From a virus: 24,384 nt of DNA. The translations under genes were made by a program, and so were the position numbers. Below, piece after piece: positions 17,074 to 23,220 of the stretch (position 1 is its first letter; every line of letters starts with the position of its first letter). Location: the IMG/VR virus record IMGVR_UViG_3300031758_000556, positions 1 to 24,384 of that record. One strand, given 5' to 3'. The notes below the pieces were generated by a model. The model saw only the letters and a program-made list of their open reading frames with translations. It did not search any database and was not told the origin of the DNA.

Positions 17074-17311
17074 TTAAACTTAATTCATTATAACTATACG
17101 ACGGAACAGTTCCATACATATCTTCACAATCATGGTATGGAACGGTCTTCGATCCGAAGACTACTCCAGTAGTACTTAGAAGTGTGTACTTCATGTGATA
17201 CTTGAATATAGCGTTGAATCTTCTGTCGCCTATCCTGCATCTCTTCTGAATGTCTTTCTTCTTCATTCCAAGAGAGATCATCTCCCTTATTACTTCTGTT
17301 CCTTTGTACAT
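17042..17311 (-). CDS. Small protein with an N-terminal helix-turn-helix-like segment
   Basis: Residues 1-40 of this 89-aa product (EVIREMISLGMKKKDIQKRC, then RIGDRRFNAIFKYHM) have the spacing of a helix-turn-helix with a G in the turn and a basic second helix, so it may bind DNA. The remainder (TTGVVFGSKTVPYHD to the C-terminus) looks loop-rich and has no recognisable motif. It overlaps both neighbours (22 and 32 bases). A small transcriptional regulator or homing/packaging accessory protein is possible, but the HTH is short and the call is tentative. Confidence 0.55.
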   Translation of the reverse strand: MYKGTEVIREMISLGMKKKDIQKRCRIGDRRFNAIFKYHMKYTLLSTTGVVFGSKTVPYHDCEDMYGTVPSYSYNELSLNEKEFYESKN

Positions 17312-17532
17312 GCGAATACAATATTACATTGTGGTAAAAAATCAATCAGCTTCGATTGGTCTGCTAATCTACTAACATTAAAGTTATCATCCAATACTTT
17401 TGCTGATAAAATTACTATCCTACCATTATCAAGCTCGAATTCGTCAACTAAGATATTGTGCATCTTAGGCTCGTCTAGGTCGAAAGCTTTGATTAGATCA
17501 CGGACATTAGTATTGATTAGTGTCGTTTTCAT
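17290..17532 (-). CDS. Hypothetical protein, 80 aa
   Basis: The ATG at 17532 gives a product starting MKTTLINTNVRDLIKAFDLD; a TTG three codons earlier is an alternative. The sequence suggests an alpha/beta fold: helix (RDLIKAFDLDEP), strand (GRIVILSAKVL), helix (SRLADQSKLIDFL) and a final strand (CNIVFACTK). No catalytic motif or family is recognised. It overlaps its neighbours by 22 and 26 bases, as do the other genes of the operon, supporting it as coding. Confidence 0.55.
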   Translation of the reverse strand: MKTTLINTNVRDLIKAFDLDEPKMHNILVDEFELDNGRIVILSAKVLDDNFNVSRLADQSKLIDFLPQCNIVFACTKEQK

Positions 17533-17701
17533 CAAAATCAATTTTAGTCTGATTATTACTAATCGACATTAAGTATTCTAGCCGATCTTTGTGCTTTAAC
17601 AGCAGGTCATTCATTGTTTGTATCTGACGATTAATCGAATCAATGGTCACACGTTCAATAGCCCTCTCTATCCTAAGCTTCTCTTCTGTCCAATATTCCA
17701 T
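17507..17701 (-). CDS. Hypothetical coiled-coil protein, 64 aa
   Basis: The product is one long amphipathic helix (RIERAIERVTIDSINRQIQT, MNDLLLKHKDRLEYLMSI) with a polar, Asn/Asp-rich tail (NNQTKIDFDENDTNQY), consistent with a short parallel or antiparallel coiled coil. It has no recognisable family. It overlaps the VRR-NUC gene by 29 bases at its start and the 80-aa gene by 26 bases at its end. Confidence 0.5.
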   Translation of the reverse strand: MEYWTEEKLRIERAIERVTIDSINRQIQTMNDLLLKHKDRLEYLMSISNNQTKIDFDENDTNQY

Positions 17702-18032
17702 ATACTTTACTTTTAAACGTTTCTAAATCTCTAACCAGCCAGTACTCGCGACCAAGTGCCTCAACCCTCTGCTGGAACTTCTTCTGTGCTTCCTTCTGTG
17801 TTCCACGATCGTCCTTGAACTCGCAATAGACGACGGTAAAACCAAAGTCAATTACCGTGTCCGATGCCCCTGGAAGCATACCTGTCGCCTTCTTACGCAT
17901 CTGCTCCATCATATCCTTACCATCGTTTGGTATTGAGTACATAAGGTAGCGTGGTTCGTGGTGTGCTAGGCAGAACGTATTACGGAACCATAGGATAGAC
18001 TCTTGCTGTATTCGATCTTCTGAGTGTTTCAT
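17673..18032 (-). CDS. VRR-NUC family nuclease
   Basis: The 119-aa protein has the compact VRR-NUC (virus-type replication-repair nuclease) PD-(D/E)XK core: an N-terminal helix with E5/E11 (SEDRIQQESILWF), a strand SIPNDG, then GMLPGASD with D58, the E71-x-K73 motif (VVYCEFKDD) and a helix QKEAQKKFQQRVEALG with a conserved Gln. Family members act on branched or flap DNA; phage versions are near the minimal size of about 100-120 aa, as here. The ATG at 18032 overlaps the helicase stop as ATGA, which decides the start over the ATG at 18065 (11 residues longer). Adjacent helicase and primase genes point to processing of replication or recombination intermediates. Confidence 0.85.
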   Translation of the reverse strand: MKHSEDRIQQESILWFRNTFCLAHHEPRYLMYSIPNDGKDMMEQMRKKATGMLPGASDTVIDFGFTVVYCEFKDDRGTQKEAQKKFQQRVEALGREYWLVRDLETFKSKVYGILDRREA

Positions 18033-19423
18033 CTCTTTAAAAATTTCATTTGTTGCCAAGCCCATCCAGTAGAGTATCCAAGCTCACGACCAAACTGACC
18101 CAGCTTATCTATCCCCTGGCGTCTCATGTACGCTGTAGCTTTTCTTCTATCCACTTTACCGACTTTCACTAGTACAGCCAACTCATCTGGGGTACAATCC
18201 TTCATCGGTTTGTTAGGTATGTCCTTCTCGAAATACTCTACCATAACGCCAGTCCTAAGATCTTTCACAATCACGGGGAATACGTATCCGCAGTACTCAC
18301 ATACACTGGCTGACCCCACAAGCATCGCCTCGCACTTAGGGCAGTCCTTTACCACTGCTGCTCCTAGACTGTTTCGTTTCTTCTGCTTGAGTGACCATTC
18401 CCTTGGCTGTGACCACATCCCGTGACGGGTGTGGTTGCCTCCGAAGTCGAGTACACTAAAGAACGACTTCCCCTCACTTGGTCTAGACCCCCTACCGATC
18501 ATCTGAAGGAACAACGGAAGACTGTCTGTCGCTCTGTTGAGTATCACACATTCTATAGGTGGGTGGTCATAACCAGCTGTAAGTATGGATGCATTGTTAA
18601 GTACCATGAACTCACCGCAGTGAAACCTATCCAGTATCTCCTCACGTTCCTTTTTAGGAGTTTTAGATGTGATGGAGTACGATTCTATTCCGCAAGCATT
18701 GAAACGATCTGACATCGCATTAGAATGCTCGATGTTACAGTTGAACACTATAGTCTTCTTTCCTTCGCACCTTCGCCTCCACTCGTCTATAAGCCCATCA
18801 TATAGCTTCGACTTGTTGAAGTGGTTGAACTGCGATCGCTCTGAGTAGTCTCCACTAACCCCACGTGATAGATCGGAGAAGTCATCAGCCATCTGATACG
18901 CCTTGTATGGCATAAGGAATCCATCACGTATAAGGTCTGGAGTATCTATTGGTTGAACAATACTTGTGTAGTACTTCTCGAAGTGCTTTCCCACTGGTGT
19001 AGCTGTAACTCCCAACACATAGGATTCTGGATAGATGTCGATGATCTTACTGAAGTTACCTACGTGACACTCATCGATTATGATAAGGTCTGGTCGTATG
19101 TTCTCCAGTAGCGACTCCCTTCTGCCAAGCGTCTCAACCATCACAACGAATACGCCTTCATACACTGTTGGAGATGGACTGTCTGGACCTATTATCAGTG
19201 GATGTATACCTATCCTTTCAAACGTCTTATAGGTCTGATCGAATAGTTCCGTCCTGTGCGTTAATATGATTACTGTCTTGCTCCTCTCCGCAGCAAGTTT
19301 AGCCATGAAGCTAAACGTGAAGGTCTTCCCAGCACCAGTGGGGAGGGCTAAGACTTGACGTCTATGATCCCTCCACCCTTGGCTAATCTGCTGTGTTGCT
19401 GTTATCTGGTACTGTCGTAGCAT
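18029..19423 (-). CDS. SF2 DEAD/DEAH-type DNA helicase with C-terminal zinc ribbon
   Basis: All main SF2 motifs are present: Q-like start LRQYQ, motif I PTGAGKT (28-34), motif II D117-E-C-H (DECH), motif III TATP, a helicase-C domain with KTIVFNCNIEHSNAMSDRF, and motif VI QMIGRGSRP. After it come four cysteines, C361-x2-C364 and C375-x2-C378, a zinc ribbon, then a C-terminal helical tail. The layout matches the phage/plasmid helicases related to RadD/YejH and T5/T7-like D10 proteins that open or remodel DNA during replication and recombination. The start overlaps the primase gene by 41 bases; the Q-motif region leaves no room for a later start. The downstream VRR-NUC starts in an ATGA overlap, suggesting that helicase and nuclease work together. 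Confidence 0.9.
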   Translation of the reverse strand: MLRQYQITATQQISQGWRDHRRQVLALPTGAGKTFTFSFMAKLAAERSKTVIILTHRTELFDQTYKTFERIGIHPLIIGPDSPSPTVYEGVFVVMVETLGRRESLLENIRPDLIIIDECHVGNFSKIIDIYPESYVLGVTATPVGKHFEKYYTSIVQPIDTPDLIRDGFLMPYKAYQMADDFSDLSRGVSGDYSERSQFNHFNKSKLYDGLIDEWRRRCEGKKTIVFNCNIEHSNAMSDRFNACGIESYSITSKTPKKEREEILDRFHCGEFMVLNNASILTAGYDHPPIECVILNRATDSLPLFLQMIGRGSRPSEGKSFFSVLDFGGNHTRHGMWSQPREWSLKQKKRNSLGAAVVKDCPKCEAMLVGSASVCEYCGYVFPVIVKDLRTGVMVEYFEKDIPNKPMKDCTPDELAVLVKVGKVDRRKATAYMRRQGIDKLGQFGRELGYSTGWAWQQMKFLKR

Positions 19424-21800
19424 CCTTAAACATGTTTAGTTGTTCTGGTAACTTTACATTCCACAAGATCTTCATACCTTCTGTAGGTTTCCATCTCTTC
19501 GGTGATGTGTTGTACATATACTCACCGTAAAGGTCGAGCCACTTGTAGAACCTCCTCTGTAGTATGGGGAACCTTCCTCTAGGACCGTAGTCTGGGTTAG
19601 CCTCAACGAATCCGTTGTATACAGAAGCTGCATAGTGTTCTGTCAGTGCCTTAGTCAGATCGTTCATCGGATCCTTAGCCCACTCAACAAAGTCGAACGA
19701 TGTACTCTGCACTAGGTTAAGAAGCTTGATGTTCTTGAATCCTGTCTGCATTAGACCCTTCTGTAGGTACAGCTGAATGTTGCTAACCATGTAGTTATCA
19801 AACCTTGTCCACTCGTTCTTATCCCAGTCGCTGAAGAAGAAGTGTCCAAACTCATCGTAAGGTGTAAAGTCCTTGTTGTAATGAGCGGTCCACTCCAGCT
19901 CGTGCTTACGTCTGTCAAACGATCCTCCAGACCCACGGACACCATAGTTGGTTGTAATTACAATCTTTGGTGATCGTTCGAATGGTATATGTATCTCATC
20001 CTTGTTCTTCTTCTCTAGTGTTATGCCTCCAGTAATAACGGAGAACAACCGCTCGAAGTCAAAGCTCTTCTGGGCATCGTCAAATACCAGCATCTGTGTA
20101 TCTGCTGACACCCTCTGATAAGGGAACGACTTGGAGAATGAGAACATCTTTCCATCTATCACAACAGTCCTCTTGATCTTTGCGATGGCATCCATGAATA
20201 GGGACTTACCGCTACCACCGTTAGGGTTGTCTGATATCACCTCGTCATTTAATATAACAGCTGGTGACTTGTGTGGTGGCTTGAATGAATGCATCAGGTA
20301 CCCAATCGTGCTCTCTATGGAGCTAACCTTGTCGCTGTCAGCACCACCTATCCTTGATATGAAACGCTTGTACACACACTGAGAATGATCTCCAACGATG
20401 AAGTCCCTGTCTATCTTCTGCTTCTCCCATATGTAGCCATCTATATCCATGTAGTCGATGGTCTCGTACCCACCTGCAGTGATCCTAACTACACAATTCC
20501 TAAAGTACAGATATGCCATGTCCTTTGTGTCCCTCATGACCTTTGGCTCAATCGATCGAAGGAAGGACAGGTGATCTTCAGTGAATAGCTTTGTGCGGTC
20601 AGCAAAGTAGTTAAAGATAGACTTGTCTTGCAACTTGTACAGATACTTGTTTAGCACCGTGTCCCGTATCTCATCTGTTGTAACATCAGAGATTACGTTG
20701 TTGTTGACCTTCACGAATACAAATATATCTCCACCATTAACATAGTACTTTGCAAACCCTAGACCTTCAAGGTACTCCTTGTATAGGTGGTTGATATGCT
20801 TTACTGCACCTTTGCTGTTCTTGGTCCAAAATATGGACGGACCCTCATCTGCATCCTTAACGATCTTCTGAACGACTTCAACGTCGATATCTTTCGATAT
20901 CTGTATGATGTCCTCAGTAGGTGTTCCAGATTTCGCCATCTGCTTGATGGCGTCTATCTTCTCAGTGTCTTCATAGAACTTTGTGCCATGCGCAGCTTTA
21001 TCCTTATAGGCACTCCAAGCGATCGTAGGTATCTCCCTCTCCATGTCGCCAGCTGTATCATACGAAAGCATGATGTCCCTAGCAGTTGTCTCTGGCACGC
21101 CAAACTCATTGAGCGCCTTCGCAAGTACGAATAGGTTATTGTTTCTACTCCCTGGCACCATGCCGAATTCTTTTTCCCACCATATACGTAGACGCTTGAC
21201 GATCTCCGTCTCGTTCTCCAGTCTAATTGTAGGAGTAGAGTTCTTGATATCCATCGTCTCGACATGGACCTCTTCCCAAATCTTGCTTGATTCATTTATG
21301 TATATGTTTGGATCATAGCTCTCGTAACAAACACGGGAAATATCCTTGCATGCAACGTCAAATTCCTTTCTATTGTAGTGTTTCTGTAAGGCCAGAAAAT
21401 AGTTCTTGTGGTTCTTTATATCTTTCGGTATTCTCACGATTACCTTTAGACCATCACCAGATGGCGATGTGAAGACAGCATATGAGTAAGGGTCACTAGT
21501 CAGATCGAATCTAAACTCAGCCATCTCCAGATCGGATTCAAATCCATCGAAGTCCAGACATATTAAACCGCTATGCTCAACGCAAGCAGATGCCGAACGT
21601 GCCGTGAACTTTCCGCTGAAGCATATAGCTGGAAGCTGTCTCTTGAGCATGTTCCTCCTATCCTTATCGCTTTCTACACGAATTCTTTCAACCAACGCCT
21701 TAGATGAGCCATCTCTGATACGAGTAATGGCAGAAGATACTTCCCTGTGGTATGCTTGAGATGTATCTATTACTGACTTGAAATATGTTATCATGGGCAT
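19383..21800 (-). CDS. Primase-helicase: BT4734/VirE-N-like AEP primase domain fused to a D5-type SF3 helicase
   Basis: The 805-aa protein begins with a VirE-N/BT4734-like region typical of Bacteroidetes elements. GLICLDFDGFE carries the D83-x-D85 metal motif and SPSGDGLKVIVRI (about 112-124) the S-G-x-G nucleotide-binding strand of archaeo-eukaryotic primases. Residues about 200-275 (WWEKEFGMVPGSRNNNLFVL) look like a PriCT helical domain. The C-terminal half is a D5-like superfamily 3 helicase: Walker A GGSGKS (528-533), Walker B LVFDDAQ (D574-D575), and sensor/motif C KIVITTNYGV, followed by RRKHELEW with an arginine-finger candidate. It would unwind and prime phage DNA. An ATG two codons later is an alternative start. 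A terminator hairpin lies just upstream, so it may be expressed by read-through. Confidence 0.88.
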   Translation of the reverse strand: MPMITYFKSVIDTSQAYHREVSSAITRIRDGSSKALVERIRVESDKDRRNMLKRQLPAICFSGKFTARSASACVEHSGLICLDFDGFESDLEMAEFRFDLTSDPYSYAVFTSPSGDGLKVIVRIPKDIKNHKNYFLALQKHYNRKEFDVACKDISRVCYESYDPNIYINESSKIWEEVHVETMDIKNSTPTIRLENETEIVKRLRIWWEKEFGMVPGSRNNNLFVLAKALNEFGVPETTARDIMLSYDTAGDMEREIPTIAWSAYKDKAAHGTKFYEDTEKIDAIKQMAKSGTPTEDIIQISKDIDVEVVQKIVKDADEGPSIFWTKNSKGAVKHINHLYKEYLEGLGFAKYYVNGGDIFVFVKVNNNVISDVTTDEIRDTVLNKYLYKLQDKSIFNYFADRTKLFTEDHLSFLRSIEPKVMRDTKDMAYLYFRNCVVRITAGGYETIDYMDIDGYIWEKQKIDRDFIVGDHSQCVYKRFISRIGGADSDKVSSIESTIGYLMHSFKPPHKSPAVILNDEVISDNPNGGSGKSLFMDAIAKIKRTVVIDGKMFSFSKSFPYQRVSADTQMLVFDDAQKSFDFERLFSVITGGITLEKKNKDEIHIPFERSPKIVITTNYGVRGSGGSFDRRKHELEWTAHYNKDFTPYDEFGHFFFSDWDKNEWTRFDNYMVSNIQLYLQKGLMQTGFKNIKLLNLVQSTSFDFVEWAKDPMNDLTKALTEHYAASVYNGFVEANPDYGPRGRFPILQRRFYKWLDLYGEYMYNTSPKRWKPTEGMKILWNVKLPEQLNMFKDATTVPDNSNTAD

Positions 21801-21803
21801 TAG

Positions 21804-21835
21804 GAAAAATAACCCCCACCGTGTTGGTGAGGGTT
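21804..21835 (-). terminator. Rho-independent terminator between the SSB-like and primase genes
   Basis: On the - strand AACCCTCACC, a 5-base loop and GGTGGGGGTT form a 10-bp stem with one non-Watson-Crick position, followed by ATTTTT. It lies 17 bases after the SSB-like stop and just before the primase ATG, so it should reduce primase-operon expression relative to the SSB-like gene. Confidence 0.75.
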
Positions 21836-21851
21836 GGTTAATTTAATTTGA

Positions 21852-22220
21852 CTAAAACGGAAGATCCTCTTCCTCTGAATCTCCTAGCGGATCTGGTGCG
21901 CTAAGGTCGATGGTAGGGGCTGGCGCTGGCGCTGATCCAACGGTATCAATTCGCCATGCCTCCAGTGTATTGAAGTACTTGGTCTCTCCCTGTGGGCTCG
22001 TCCACTCACGACCACGAAGGTTGAAAGACACTTCGACTTCCTGTCCTTCCATAATTGTGTCCAATAGATCGCACTTGTCTTGCGTCACCTGGAAAGAGAT
22101 TACCTGCGGATACATTGCATCACCGTCTGATACGACTAGATCGCGCTTTGAAAACTTTTCGGACACCTTCACAGTGTCTCCAATGAACTTTACAGTTCCT
22201 GTCAACTTGTAGTTACTCAT
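21852..22220 (-). CDS. Single-stranded-DNA-binding protein, DUF3127 type
   Basis: The 122-aa protein follows the DUF3127 pattern of Bacteroidetes: LTGTVKFIGDTVKVSEKFSKRDLVV, then a strand YPQVISFQVTQDKCDLL, EGQEVEVSFNLRGREW, and KYFNTLEAWRIDTV, all compatible with an OB fold. After residue 97 comes an Ala/Pro linker and a very acidic tail ending EEEDLPF. That ending copies the SSB C-terminal tip (DDDIPF), which recruits replication and repair partners. Together with the adjacent exonuclease and primase-helicase this argues for a phage SSB. It is followed by a terminator, so a short abundant transcript is plausible. DNA binding is inferred from family and tail, not shown. Confidence 0.85.
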   Translation of the reverse strand: MSNYKLTGTVKFIGDTVKVSEKFSKRDLVVSDGDAMYPQVISFQVTQDKCDLLDTIMEGQEVEVSFNLRGREWTSPQGETKYFNTLEAWRIDTVGSAPAPAPTIDLSAPDPLGDSEEEDLPF

Positions 22221-22229
22221 ATTACTGAT

Positions 22230-22370
22230 TTATATTGATTTACGTAGATCATAGTGGAGGATTAATTTCTTTGTGCCGTCCTCCATGGCAATAACTTGCT
22301 CTCTTCTTCTGTACTTTGCAATCTTAGTCACTGTAAGACTGATTCCTTTTTTGTTTCCTTTTAATCTCAT
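22230..22370 (-). CDS. Candidate 46-aa basic protein downstream of the last attC-like site
   Basis: An ATG frame of 46 residues (MRLKGNKKGISLTVTKIAKY, RRREQVIAMEDGTKKLILHYD) fills the space between the attC-like element and the SSB-like gene, ending 9 bases before the latter's ATG. The product is basic with a strand-rich pattern and an A-rich leader (AACACAACAAATG) like that of Bacteroidetes genes. It starts 38 bases after the GTTA of the attC-like site at 22409-22454, close to the 29 and 34 bases seen for the two cassette genes. However, no matching CTTATAAC end is found downstream, so it may be phage sequence that received the array. No family is recognised. Confidence 0.5.
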   Translation of the reverse strand: MRLKGNKKGISLTVTKIAKYRRREQVIAMEDGTKKLILHYDLRKSI

Positions 22371-22408
22371 TTGTTGTGTTTATTATATTAATAAATTTTT
22401 ACTTCTTA

Positions 22409-22454
22409 TAACAAAGCATAAGCGACACTAAAGCGATCGCTTATGCGACTGTTA
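22409..22454 (-). repeat. attC-like recombination site 1 (end of the 78-aa cassette)
   Basis: On the - strand: TAAC, 4 bases (AGTC), a 10-bp perfect stem GCATAAGCGA/TCGCTTATGC around an 11-base loop, 3 bases (TTT), GTTA. The last base of the 78-aa gene's stop codon is the first base of the flanking box AGCATAAC, which complements the GTTATGCT at the start of the same cassette. Confidence 0.6.
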
Positions 22455-22731
22455 TGCTCAAGTGCTTGATTCTTCATTCTTTAATAAATCTTCTATTGTT
22501 CTGAATTGTCTGTTTGTCTTGTCATCAATCCACAAAAAAGAATTCGTTCTACTTTCGTAGCACTCTATTAAGAATAAGTCATCTTTACTGTATTGCGGAG
22601 ATTCATCTATAGGCGTTTCTCCTTCATATTTAAAGCCCATATCTTCTAAGATTTGATACGTTATTGGTTCATCTGTAATTCTTTTTTGTTCCATTTTATT
22701 TTATTTGTTAATATTCCGCACCTAAGCATAA
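22412..22731 (-). mobile_element. Integron-like gene cassette B (78-aa gene plus its attC-like site)
   Basis: The unit runs from the TT of GTTATGCT (complement of 22725-22732) to the G of site 1. Its two ends, GTTATGCT and AGCATAAC, are perfect 8-bp inverted repeats and differ from those of the neighbouring cassette. It holds one promoterless-looking gene in the orientation expected of integron cassettes (start near the leading end, stop adjoining the attC-like site). No recombinase is encoded here. Confidence 0.6.
22458..22694 (-). CDS. Cassette gene: acidic hypothetical protein, 78 aa
   Basis: The product is acidic and soluble. A helix-forming start (PITYQILEDMGFKYEGETPI) is followed by a polar linker (DESPQYSKDD), a strand (LFLIECYESRTNSFLWIDD) and a helix (FRTIEDLLKNEE). 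The centre resembles small bacterial proteins with an 'hxxhGF..e' opening, but I cannot name a family. Codons are AT-ending (GAA, AAA), unlike the surrounding phage replication genes. It is bounded on both sides by attC-like elements, its stop merges with one of them, and it therefore appears to be mobile cassette cargo. Functions of such cargo range from antitoxin-like to defence proteins; nothing here decides between them. Confidence 0.7.
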   Translation of the reverse strand: MEQKRITDEPITYQILEDMGFKYEGETPIDESPQYSKDDLFLIECYESRTNSFLWIDDKTNRQFRTIEDLLKNEESST

Positions 22732-22777
22732 CCACACCTTAGCGCAACTGAAGTATGCGTCAAGCTGTTTAACGTTA
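22729..22777 (-). repeat. attC-like recombination site 2 (between the two cassette genes)
   Basis: On the - strand: TAAC, 6 bases (GTTAAA), arm CAGCTTGACGCA, 9-base loop, arm TGCGCTAAGGTG (9 Watson-Crick pairs, one G-T, two mismatches), 2 bases (TG), GTTA. The asymmetric 6/2 spacers match site 3. The flanking box before TAAC is CCGC and after GTTA is TGCT. Confidence 0.6.
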
Positions 22778-23097
22778 GCGGTCATGCTAATCGGCTTCCT
22801 CTAAATTATCGGCGGACATACCAAAAACACCATACCCACCTAAAAATGGCATTTCATCATTTGACTTTTCACAGGTAATGGTTACGCTTCCATCTTCTTG
22901 TTCTTCGTATGAACGTGGACTATATCGGTTTCCAATATCTTCGGTAATTCTTTTGTCTTTGTACTTTTTCCACGGCACAATTTGTTCAGCTACTTTCCTT
23001 ACATTTTCAGGGCGTTCAGAAAGCCATTTTTCCCATTCTTGTTTTTGTTCTGTTGTTAATTCCATTTTACTTTGATATATGAAGCACGAACCGCTAA
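22732..23097 (-). mobile_element. Integron-like gene cassette A (92-aa gene plus its attC-like site)
   Basis: The unit runs from the TT of GTTAGCGGT (complement of 23090-23098) through the 92-aa gene and site 2 to the G of site 2's GTTA. Its leading box GTTAGCGGT and the box ACCGCTAAC in front of its own site 2 are perfect 9-bp inverted repeats. This within-cassette complementarity is the hallmark of integron cassettes. Confidence 0.6.
22787..23065 (-). CDS. Cassette gene: acidic hypothetical protein, 92 aa
   Basis: The N-terminal half is helical (TTEQKQEWEKWLSERPENVR, KVAEQIVPWKKYKDK) and the second half is a short strand-rich acidic region (EEQEDGSVTITCEKSNDEM, GYGVFGMSADNLEEAD). The opening W..WL..RP..V and W..Y motif resembles small bacterial proteins found as cassette or island cargo, but I cannot assign a family. 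Fourteen of its fifteen Glu codons are GAA and Lys is mostly AAA, while the adjacent exonuclease gene uses many GAG and AAG codons. That, plus the flanking attC-like sites, supports lateral acquisition. The ATG lies 29 bases after GTTA of site 3 and follows an A-rich leader (AAAGTAAAATG). Confidence 0.7.
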   Translation of the reverse strand: MELTTEQKQEWEKWLSERPENVRKVAEQIVPWKKYKDKRITEDIGNRYSPRSYEEQEDGSVTITCEKSNDEMPFLGGYGVFGMSADNLEEAD

Positions 23098-23220
23098 CAA
23101 GTGCTATACAATATGGCGGCTGACGTGCTTCGATTAAACATTTTTACTAATTCAAACTTTGGTGCTTCGTATTGGGCTTTCTGCTGAAACCCCGCCACAT
23201 CGTATAGCACCGATACGTTA
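23095..23220 (-). repeat. attC-like recombination site 3, long hairpin form
   Basis: On the - strand: TAAC (its TAA is the exonuclease stop), 6 bases (GTATCG), a 19-base arm, a 72-base loop, the second 19-base arm (17 of 19 positions pair), 2 bases (TT), GTTA. On the + strand the arms are GTGCTATACAATATGGCGG (23101-23119) and CCGCCACATCGTATAGCAC (23192-23210). The loop repeats GTGCTTCG twice, and GAAGCACG recurs inverted at 23081-23088. Confidence 0.65.

Noticed and set aside
20712-20725. TAnnTTTG matches inside coding genes (also near 15102 and 16828 on the - strand)
   Set aside because: They lie within well-supported coding regions without a TTG at the right distance, and AT-rich sequence produces such octamers by chance.
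22409-22446. Stem at 22416-22446 as an ordinary rho-independent terminator
   Set aside because: The stem is not GC-rich at its base, is followed by TTTGTTATAAG rather than a T run, and shares the TAAC/GTTA frame with the two other elements.
22409-23220. Classical class 1 integron attC sites
   Set aside because: The boxes keep the invariant AAC/GTT but do not meet RYYYAAC/GTTRRRY in all positions (for example CGCTAAC, GGATAAC), and no IntI gene or attI is present. I therefore call them attC-like only.
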